DNA from: Candidatus Micrarchaeum sp.
Lineage (GTDB): Archaea > Micrarchaeota > Micrarchaeia > CAILAH01
Direction: 5' to 3'
Assembly: GCA_020723045.1 (NCBI GenBank)
Contig: DYJQ01000043.1
Coordinates: 1 to 5,844, forward strand
Length of the DNA stretch: 5,844 nt
Position 1 is the stretch's first letter; each line of letters starts with the position of its first letter. The notes below the pieces were generated by a model. It did no database searches. It had not been told where the DNA came from and worked only from the letters and a program-made list of their open reading frames with translations. The translations under genes were made by a program, and so were the position numbers. Of this stretch, positions 1 through 5,844 are shown piece by piece.

Positions 1-2810
1 GTTGGGGTTAACATTATTTTCTTGACTGGTGTGCGTTTTTTGAGCTCCCCCTTTGCGTCTTCATAAAGTTTGACCGCTCTCTCATAGATATCTTTATCCT
101 CTTCGTATGCAGATTCCATGTAGGCAAGTTTATCCATATTATCTAGGCATTTCTTCAGCCCATCCCTGCGCTTGGTAAGATATTCCTTAATGTCATCAAG
201 CATATCCCTTTCATCTTTGTCATTTGTTGCAAGCGAGAGCCCATCAGTCTCTGTTATCATACTCTCTAGTGTATTGAGCAGTACGGTATATACCTCTGGC
301 TTGACACCGTTCTTGAACTGGTTATAAAGGTTCTCTACTCTCTTAACAAGCTGCTTGTTTAGGTCCTTGAGCTTTTTCTTTAACGGCAGTTTAGGCTCCT
401 CCTTAAACAGCTCGTTTATTTCCTTATCATCATCACTCTTCTCTTTTTTCACTTTCTCAATATCATTCTCTCTCTTAGCAAGCAGGTCTTTCATGAGTTT
501 TAATTCTCCACTAACACTAAACACAACCTGTTCAGAGCCATCATACTGTTCCTTAATTTCGAAGTTACGAATCATCCATTCTTTTATTTCATTTTCGTAC
601 TTCTCTTTCTTCTGCGTATTCTCGAGCCTCTTGAGTGTGGAAACCATCTGGTAAATCTGGCTGTTGTTAAGCGTATTCGCCAGCTCTCCTATATCCATAA
701 AATGCTTTAAGAACTTGTTTGCGGTTATGTACTTTGCATACTTTCCCTTCATATTAAGGTAATAATTCAGCTGTTTTGTATCGATCTCCTCAATCGCGCC
801 ATACTCGGCAATGCTTCTGAAGTTGTATACGGTATCGGTGGATACGGCCTTGAGATAGTTGAGTGTATCAGTGTCAATCCATTCTTTGCTTTTCCCACTC
901 ATAAACTCTCTTGCCATGTTAAGTTTGAATATGGGGTTGCCAAGCTTGACTATAGAGCTGATGATAGTCAGGTCGTACCGTATATTATCCTTTTCCTTCG
1001 GGTTTACGAGCGAAGTGTTATTAAATATGAGCTTGCGCAGTGCATATGTCGCTGTGTTGATTGTTTTAACGAAGTCCACAAGCTCCTTCTTGTTCTTTAG
1101 ATAGAGCGGGAAAACAAACTCCCGTTTTCCATTTATGTAGGGTACATATTTGGTCATTAAGTAAGTGTAGCTCTCTAAAAACTCATCTAAGTTGTCTTTT
1201 GAGAGAACTTCCATTGTTTTATTGAGTTTTTCCATATGCTTAACTATTTTCTTGTTGATGGCCGTACCTGGCTTTAGGCTCTCTCCAAGCCTCAAATGCA
1301 CTGTCTCCTGCATTATTCCTTCATCCTCGAGTGCTAGTGCATACCCTTTCATTGCCCCCTTCGAAGAGGCGAGCACTTCCTCAACTATCGCAAGCCCATC
1401 ATTGGTCTTTCCCTTCGAGAGCATGTATTCAGCCTCTTTCAGGGACTCAAAATTCTCATAGGGCTCTCTGCGCTTCTTCACATCAGGCACAGAATAGTCA
1501 AATAAGTTAAAGAGCTCACGGAGTGTGGATATCTGCGGCGGATAAAACGTATTGAGCAATACACCTCCCACGAGAAGCGATTGTGTAGTATAGGGCACGA
1601 CCCCCGCCGCTTGGACTGTTGCATTAAAGCCCGATAGGACTGCTGGGATTGCAAGCATTCCGGGAGATGAGCGTATGGTAGAGAGCGGTACTTTAATGAG
1701 CCCCTCGGTCCCGCCAACCCTCCCGAACTCAAACAATAAGTCATACCCATTCTTAGTCTTTATTACTTGGAGCGTTGTAAGGCCAACGGCCATATCCCCT
1801 CTGAATATGCCGACTGAGCCGCTAAGTATATTCCCAAGCCTCACATTTATGTCAACGTCACGGTTCTCCCCCAAATGTAGCGCACCTCCTGCTCCATATA
1901 ATGGCTTTTGCATGCCGCTCCTTGTCAATGCTGCAAGGCTATACATAATGCCCGGCTCAAAGCTCAATTGCTCTTTTGAGGGTGCTAACATAAATGAAAC
2001 TGTCTTGTTGTTGACTATGTGGCCCGTTTGCGGCTGCAAGAATTCAGTAATGGTAGCAGCTAATTTAATTAACTTCTTCTTTTCTACTTGCTCATTTCCG
2101 TTGCAGGTGTAAAATATATCCCTGGCGATCTTATAGAGTGCCCAGCTCTTATCATTCTCGACAATTGAGAGAAAAGAGAGATACTTTAGCTTGCGCTCGT
2201 CTGACATACTGGACGCCATTATTTCATTTGAGAGTTTCTTAATCTCACTGCTAAGGCTATTTCCCTTCCTTTCGTAATCATTACTCATTCTTGAGGTGAG
2301 TATTTCAGAGTACCCTTCAGACATTCTTTTGTGAACTTCAGAATAATTCTCAAGCTGTTGTGTGATGGGTTCATTCTTTTTCATCTCTTCTTCGTACTTT
2401 TTTCCATCGTATTCTTTTCCCTTCTTAGTGAGCGTTACAGCCCCGTTTTTGCGTTGTTCGATTATTAATGGGAGCACCTCCTCTATTGAAGATACAGAAG
2501 TGTCCACTTTATAGTTGATGTTGACGTCAACAACGAGTGGGATCTCCACGGAAATGCTGGAAATGCGATTCACATTACTCATTGTTTCTAGATAGTCATG
2601 CATGTCCCTATAAAGCTTGTACATCGCCTCATCAGTAAGGCCCTTCCCTTCAACAAGCTCCTTGAATGAGTCTAAGAAATTTCCTTTTGCCTTGAACTCT
2701 TCCCACGCTTTCTCCATCAATCCTTTGTTTACGCTTATCTTCATCCATCCTTTCGTCGTCTCTTCAATTTTTATTTTATCATCTTCTTTCTTCAGTTGTG
2801 CTTGCCCCAT
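1..2810 (-). CDS. Large unrecognised helical/beta mosaic protein, 3'-partial, at least 936 residues
   Basis: The frame is open without a stop from ATG at 2810-2808 to the left edge (936 codons plus two bases), so the C-terminus is not seen. I do not recognise the family. The start is supported by GGAGGTGAT four bases upstream; an in-frame ATG at 2825 is the alternative. The N-terminus (MGQAQLKKED) is charged, with no signal peptide. Residues 85-107 alternate hydrophobic and polar, as in beta strands. Residues 120-250 are charged helix. Residues 285-380 are a glycine-rich beta section. Residues 384-423 are the most hydrophobic part but contain Pro, Asn, Gln and Thr, so they are a poor membrane anchor. 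From about 440 on the protein looks mostly helical, and 730-930 is rich in Lys/Glu/Asp and may form coiled coil. It has only two cysteines (236 and 888) and no catalytic motif I can see. A structural or scaffold role is inference only. Confidence 0.95.
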   Translation of the reverse strand, partial: MGQAQLKKEDDKIKIEETTKGWMKISVNKGLMEKAWEEFKAKGNFLDSFKELVEGKGLTDEAMYKLYRDMHDYLETMSNVNRISSISVEIPLVVDVNINYKVDTSVSSIEEVLPLIIEQRKNGAVTLTKKGKEYDGKKYEEEMKKNEPITQQLENYSEVHKRMSEGYSEILTSRMSNDYERKGNSLSSEIKKLSNEIMASSMSDERKLKYLSFLSIVENDKSWALYKIARDIFYTCNGNEQVEKKKLIKLAATITEFLQPQTGHIVNNKTVSFMLAPSKEQLSFEPGIMYSLAALTRSGMQKPLYGAGGALHLGENRDVDINVRLGNILSGSVGIFRGDMAVGLTTLQVIKTKNGYDLLFEFGRVGGTEGLIKVPLSTIRSSPGMLAIPAVLSGFNATVQAAGVVPYTTQSLLVGGVLLNTFYPPQISTLRELFNLFDYSVPDVKKRREPYENFESLKEAEYMLSKGKTNDGLAIVEEVLASSKGAMKGYALALEDEGIMQETVHLRLGESLKPGTAINKKIVKHMEKLNKTMEVLSKDNLDEFLESYTYLMTKYVPYINGKREFVFPLYLKNKKELVDFVKTINTATYALRKLIFNNTSLVNPKEKDNIRYDLTIISSIVKLGNPIFKLNMAREFMSGKSKEWIDTDTLNYLKAVSTDTVYNFRSIAEYGAIEEIDTKQLNYYLNMKGKYAKYITANKFLKHFMDIGELANTLNNSQIYQMVSTLKRLENTQKKEKYENEIKEWMIRNFEIKEQYDGSEQVVFSVSGELKLMKDLLAKRENDIEKVKKEKSDDDKEINELFKEEPKLPLKKKLKDLNKQLVKRVENLYNQFKNGVKPEVYTVLLNTLESMITETDGLSLATNDKDERDMLDDIKEYLTKRRDGLKKCLDNMDKLAYMESAYEEDKDIYERAVKLYEDAKGELKKRTPVKKIMLTP
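321..515 (-). other. Lys/Glu-rich probable coiled-coil segment in the downstream protein
   Basis: Residues 766-830 are dominated by Lys, Glu and Asp, with Leu, Ile and Val recurring at three- and four-residue spacing, as in long amphipathic helices or coiled coils. A short acidic stretch (SDDDKE, 792-797) and a proline-containing break (806-809) divide it into two helices. Highly charged helix continues to the window edge. Such segments often mediate oligomerisation, but no partner can be named from the sequence. Confidence 0.5.
1596..1898 (-). other. Putative beta module, copy in the downstream protein (residues 305-405)
   Basis: The landmarks occur in the same order as in the C-terminal part of the upstream protein: GAGGAL at 306-311, GSVG at 331-334, D-M-A-VG at 339-343, VI at 349-350, a D-L-L-x-x-FG strand at 357-363, then LIKV at 371-374. 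Over the core (331-363 here, 770-806 there) I count about 12 identical residues with three gaps. Glycine-rich beta segments can align by chance, so confidence is modest. Confidence 0.4.
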
Positions 2811-2814
2811 TCTT

Positions 2815-2823
2815 ATCACCTCC
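2815..2823 (-). promoter_or_regulatory. Strong Shine-Dalgarno site of the downstream gene
   Basis: The minus strand reads GGAGGTGAT, then AAGA, then ATG at 2810. The nine bases fully match the anti-Shine-Dalgarno end of 16S rRNA (AUCACCUCC). The site begins two bases past the TGA stop of the upstream gene, so a ribosome finishing that gene would sit on it, which suggests translational coupling. It decides in favour of the 2810 start over the in-frame ATG at 2825, which has no separate site at a useful distance. Confidence 0.85.
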
Positions 2824-2824
2824 A

Positions 2825-5800
2825 TCACCGGGTGCCAATATTCCGTACATTGTACGAGCCATAGAAATATAGGAACCTTGATGCAATATCCTCCAACTTT
2901 ATCGATCGGAGTTCCGTTACTTCTGGACGTATACCGCGTGGGGGCCAGCCCACAGCGGTATTCAATTTTGTATAGTCAACTATCGTTGTCGTACCCATTG
3001 AATACAATGCTTGGAACCCAAGTAACTTAGAGATATCTTTCTCCTTGAACCATTCAGTCGGCCCAGCAAATATAATGTCAAATGACCCCGAGTAGTGTGT
3101 GCCCTCTGTATACTCCTTTGTTAGACCGCCGCTCACAGCTATTGCGAGCCCTGAAGGTTCTTTCTCCTTTTCGACGCTGGTCACGTTTTCGACGCTGGCC
3201 GCGTTTATCGCGACATAATGCGTGATAGTGCCATCCTTCCATCCTACCCATACCTCGCCAGCCTTTCCAGCCTTCTCTGGCATACCACCTGAGATTGAGA
3301 CGAGTGTTGATGAGCCAACCGCAAACATTACTCTTGCTATAAACTTCTTGAAAGACTCTTCACTCAATTCCGGGGAAGTCGTTCCCACATCTACTCTCAG
3401 CTTTCCATCTATGCCGAACGTAAGAACCACATCAACCACTGAGCCGGTTTCTTCATCAATCACACTCGCCTTCATCGATGTGCCCACATAGACATCATCC
3501 GTAATGTATCCGATTACCTGTCCACTCCCTTCTTTTAGTCCATCTTCGGTGTCAAACACAACCCCCGCGCCTCCCATGACTTTCTTATCATATGCCACGA
3601 ACAGCTGGGCGGTTTGATCCCTATTTTCTATGAGATTCTTCAGATCGTTATAATCCTTGGTCTTGTCCCCATCGACTTTATAGAGCTCAGCATTGTACCT
3701 TTCTTCCATCTTCCTCAGCTTATCAAACACCAAACTGCTCTTGTACATCCCACCCACATTAAGCTTACCCCATCTGCTGAGTGTGTACAGCGCAAGGTCT
3801 CTACTGAGTGGCGATGTCGGAGTTTTTTCTTCCTGGAGGACTTTCTGGAGCGTGTGCTTCAACAGGATGAACTTAAGCACGCCCTTGTACTCCTCACTAA
3901 GTTGAGCCCCAAAGTTCAGGTTAACAAACAACTCAACGAGGTTGCTTATTTGCTGGCCGTTCTGAAGTACTCTTCCAACAGTCTCTGCATTACTACCCCC
4001 GTACAGCTGGAGAAACATCTTTTCTAATCCACGCACATTCCGGAGGAATGCTTCAGCCCCAAAAAATGCATTGCCATTAAGCCCATAAATTCCATATAGA
4101 CTGAGTCTTTCGTCTTTGCTGGGGTAGTAGAAATACTGGAGCCTCGCATAGTGGCGAGTTTCCTCATTCTCCTCCTCTTTGTTTTTGGGTACGTAGCCGC
4201 TGTACATAACTGCGATCGCGTGGTTATCAAGGAAGCCGTGGCCAAGTGCAACACCCCACTCGTTAGTGAAGATTCTGTCAAAATATGACGTTATGTTTTT
4301 GTAATACTCTTCCAGCTTTTTCTCTTCTGTTGGTCTTTGTCTGTAAATCTCACCAAATGCAAAATTCTCATTTGCAAATGATTTCATATCAAAAGCGACT
4401 GCCTCACCCATATAATTCCCGAAGTCTGCAGGTATTGTCTTACCCACCGCTAGGAGCCTTGCCTCGCTTACATTTGCCCTCGCGGCCATGTATTTCTTGA
4501 TGTATTCCTCAACAGGGTTTGAGAAGTGCAATTCCTGCATAGTACCGTCTGGCCTCACATAATATGCTTTGACCTCCTCACCCGTTTTCGTTTTATCCTC
4601 CACTATCCGCTTTATTCTCACAAACACTATCATATCAGAATCCCGTTCAGAAATGTTGTGCATCACCTCATTTACTAAAAACTCATGGGTTGTCTTCCCT
4701 TTGGTCTCCCCTTCGATGTGACTATACCAGTACTCCACCTTTCCCTTGTCAACCCCTCTACTACCCTTCCCAATCTTTTCATGCGTGGATCTGAAGTGTG
4801 CCTCCGCCTCCTCTTTCTTTTTATCCTCACCCTTATCCTCTGGGTACTTCCTCTCAACCCCAAGCGAATTCGTCCCGCCTGTTCCGCCTAGATCCGCATA
4901 CGCACCGCCATAACCTAACAAATTAACTTTTCCCCCTGCTTCACCCCCTCTCTCATCTATGGCACCCCCGACACCCCAGTTACTGGAATAAAGAGTGTGT
5001 GTGAACTGTATATCCTGCTTAGCAAACGCCGCGTTTATCACAGCCGCAAGTCGGTCTGGACTTAACCCAACGAGGATGTTGGGCTCAATCCCATAAGCTG
5101 AATATTTGGGTGAGAGCTCACGTTTCGCATGTTCATAGAGTGTGATTGCATTATATTTCTCAGTAAACTGTCCCTTAACGAATTCGTCCTCAATAGGTGA
5201 GACCTGTTTGTAATCCTCGCCAGCGAGTATGCCGAGCCTCCATACCGCAAATTGGAACGTAGGAAAATTGCCAAAGTCCTGCAGTGTCTTCAAAAAGGGG
5301 GAATGCTCGACTGCAAGCGTGGCATCCCCAAGTGGCACAGTGACCAGATTCTCTACTGCAAACATATCCGCAACCTCAAACCTATCGAACCCAAACTTCA
5401 CACTATCAAGGCGCTTGCCGACATTTTTCATAACATCGTACATATACTTTATACTCTGTGCAGTTGGCATCTTCACCCTCCACTCCGTATTCTCCCTGAA
5501 CAGCCGCAGTAGTGTGGTTGCATCGGTTGCGCTTCCGCTCTTCTCCAGTATCTTCTGATGCACATTTACAACATAGGATGGCAGGAGCGAGTAGTGCAAT
5601 GACTTGATCCTGTGCAAGTTGAGCACTGTCTCTAATAATATCTGGTCGTTGAGACCCATTCCACTAGTGAGCTGGAGTGCGGCGGTTATGTGTTTTGCAT
5701 CAAAATAGTTTGAGTTGGTGAATAACTCATTACTATACTCTTCGTACTTTGACTTAATATCCTCAGGGACGTTAGATTTGCTGAGCTGCTCCCGAAATAT

Positions 5801-5844
5801 GCTCTTATATGTTTCAAGTGCGTTGTTCACGTTTTCAATCAGCT
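2825..5844 (-). CDS. Large unrecognised beta-rich protein, probably 5'-partial, at least 1001 residues
   Basis: I do not recognise this protein and assign no function. Residues are numbered from the GTG at 5830-5828. That GTG is probably internal: it has no ribosome binding site, the frame stays open to the window edge, and an amphipathic helix runs through it. The stop is TGA at 2827-2825. Residues 1-150 look helical. Residues 286-319 are glycine-rich (14 of 34), followed by a lysine/glutamate-rich linker to about 364. Residues 400-640 mix helices with aromatic strands, including nine Tyr/Phe in 561-590. A helical section (640-740) precedes a beta-rich C-terminal third (741-960) of alternating hydrophobic residues and Gly turns. 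A WGV motif occurs at 285-287 and 525-527. There is no cysteine in 1001 residues, no clear transmembrane helix, and no Walker, HExxH or Cys-cluster motif. It ends 14 bases before the next gene, so the two are probably one operon. The reading frame is certain; the role is unknown. Confidence 0.95.
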   Translation of the reverse strand, partial: LIENVNNALETYKSIFREQLSKSNVPEDIKSKYEEYSNELFTNSNYFDAKHITAALQLTSGMGLNDQILLETVLNLHRIKSLHYSLLPSYVVNVHQKILEKSGSATDATTLLRLFRENTEWRVKMPTAQSIKYMYDVMKNVGKRLDSVKFGFDRFEVADMFAVENLVTVPLGDATLAVEHSPFLKTLQDFGNFPTFQFAVWRLGILAGEDYKQVSPIEDEFVKGQFTEKYNAITLYEHAKRELSPKYSAYGIEPNILVGLSPDRLAAVINAAFAKQDIQFTHTLYSSNWGVGGAIDERGGEAGGKVNLLGYGGAYADLGGTGGTNSLGVERKYPEDKGEDKKKEEAEAHFRSTHEKIGKGSRGVDKGKVEYWYSHIEGETKGKTTHEFLVNEVMHNISERDSDMIVFVRIKRIVEDKTKTGEEVKAYYVRPDGTMQELHFSNPVEEYIKKYMAARANVSEARLLAVGKTIPADFGNYMGEAVAFDMKSFANENFAFGEIYRQRPTEEKKLEEYYKNITSYFDRIFTNEWGVALGHGFLDNHAIAVMYSGYVPKNKEEENEETRHYARLQYFYYPSKDERLSLYGIYGLNGNAFFGAEAFLRNVRGLEKMFLQLYGGSNAETVGRVLQNGQQISNLVELFVNLNFGAQLSEEYKGVLKFILLKHTLQKVLQEEKTPTSPLSRDLALYTLSRWGKLNVGGMYKSSLVFDKLRKMEERYNAELYKVDGDKTKDYNDLKNLIENRDQTAQLFVAYDKKVMGGAGVVFDTEDGLKEGSGQVIGYITDDVYVGTSMKASVIDEETGSVVDVVLTFGIDGKLRVDVGTTSPELSEESFKKFIARVMFAVGSSTLVSISGGMPEKAGKAGEVWVGWKDGTITHYVAINAASVENVTSVEKEKEPSGLAIAVSGGLTKEYTEGTHYSGSFDIIFAGPTEWFKEKDISKLLGFQALYSMGTTTIVDYTKLNTAVGWPPRGIRPEVTELRSIKLEDIASRFLYFYGSYNVRNIGTR
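3168..3205 (-). repeat. 18-base in-frame tandem duplication inside the upstream gene
   Basis: Two adjacent 18-base units on the minus strand, 3205-3188 and 3187-3170, match at 16 of 18 positions. They encode the hexapeptides NAASVE (residues 876-881) and NVTSVE (882-887). The period keeps the reading frame. Both differences change the protein (A to V and A to T). The copies lie in what looks like a loop or linker, just before the charged KEKEPSG segment, between two predicted beta sections. Confidence 0.85.
3281..3580 (-). other. Putative beta module, copy in the upstream protein (residues 751-850)
   Basis: This segment encodes a series of predicted strands: a GAG-containing strand at 754-759, GQV at 770-772, a D-x-x-VG strand at 779-783, VI at 790-791, a D-V-V-x-FG strand at 800-806, a short LRVDV strand at 811-815, then a helix at 821-838 and a final strand. 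The order and spacing of these landmarks resemble residues 305-405 of the downstream protein. The match was made by eye with three small gaps, so homology is a hypothesis, not a result. Confidence 0.4.
4739..4975 (-). other. Glycine-rich segment followed by a charged low-complexity linker in the upstream protein
   Basis: Residues 286-319 contain 14 glycines in 34 positions with few charges. Residues 326-364 switch abruptly to Lys, Glu, Asp, Arg and Gly and are probably disordered. The pair marks a boundary between the N-terminal part, which looks largely helical, and the central part. The region stays in frame with no stop, and its coding quality is like the rest of the gene, so it is part of the protein rather than an insertion of other DNA. 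Confidence 0.6.

Noticed and set aside
355..2112. Plus-strand open frames of 81-145 codons at 355-654, 859-1104, 1192-1461 and 1675-2112
   Set aside because: They lie antisense to the 936-codon frame. Their products are Ser/Phe/Leu-rich low-complexity sequences typical of reverse reading of Lys/Glu-rich codons, and none forms a plausible operon with a neighbour.
2811..2824. Promoter or terminator between the two genes
   Set aside because: The gap is only 14 bases and is filled by the ribosome binding site. There is no TATA-like box, T-run or stable hairpin; the CACC-G-GGTG inverted repeat at 2826-2834 has a one-base loop and is too short.
4927..4951. Walker A-like G-x4-G-K at residues 295-301 of the upstream protein
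   Set aside because: The following residue is Val instead of Ser/Thr, it sits in a glycine-rich stretch, and no Walker B follows. It is a chance match.
2617..5558. Plus-strand and off-frame minus-strand open frames of 62-137 codons across the right half, and the minus-strand frame at 1478-1750
   Set aside because: They are shadows of the two large genes, overlapping each other and the real frames, with no recognisable domain.
1..5844. CRISPR array, insertion sequence, tRNA or rRNA, phage cassette
   Set aside because: No spaced direct repeats, terminal inverted repeats, transposase frame or RNA-gene signature is visible, and both strands are accounted for by the two long frames.

Overview
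The window is almost entirely coding on the minus strand. It holds two very large, unrecognised protein genes in tandem, separated by 14 bases, and each is cut by a window edge. The upstream gene covers the right half (5844 down to 2825) and is probably missing its 5' end. The downstream gene covers the left half (start 2810, running off the window at base 1) and is missing its 3' end. There is no RNA gene, CRISPR array, insertion sequence, internal promoter or terminator that I can support, and no non-coding stretch longer than 14 bases.

Organism: a prokaryote, with archaea favoured but not proven. Spot counts of a few lines put G+C near 40-50 %. Arginine is encoded by AGA/AGG more often than by CGN in the downstream gene, and ATA is a frequent isoleucine codon; both are common in archaea. 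The junction carries GGAGGTGAT, a full complement to the 3' end of 16S rRNA, which fits both archaea and bacteria. Two genes of about 1000 codons with no recognisable family would suit an uncultured lineage, but I cannot name one.

How the genes relate: the tight spacing, shared strand and ribosome binding site next to the upstream stop codon indicate one transcript, probably with coupled translation. Both proteins are mosaics of charged helical segments and glycine-rich, alternating-hydrophobic segments that look like beta sheet. A hand alignment suggests that a beta-rich module of about 100 residues near the C-terminus of the upstream protein recurs in the middle of the downstream one, so the two may be distant relatives or partners in one large assembly. 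I see no catalytic motif in either and assign no function. A structural or scaffold role is only an inference from size, composition and the lack of enzyme motifs.
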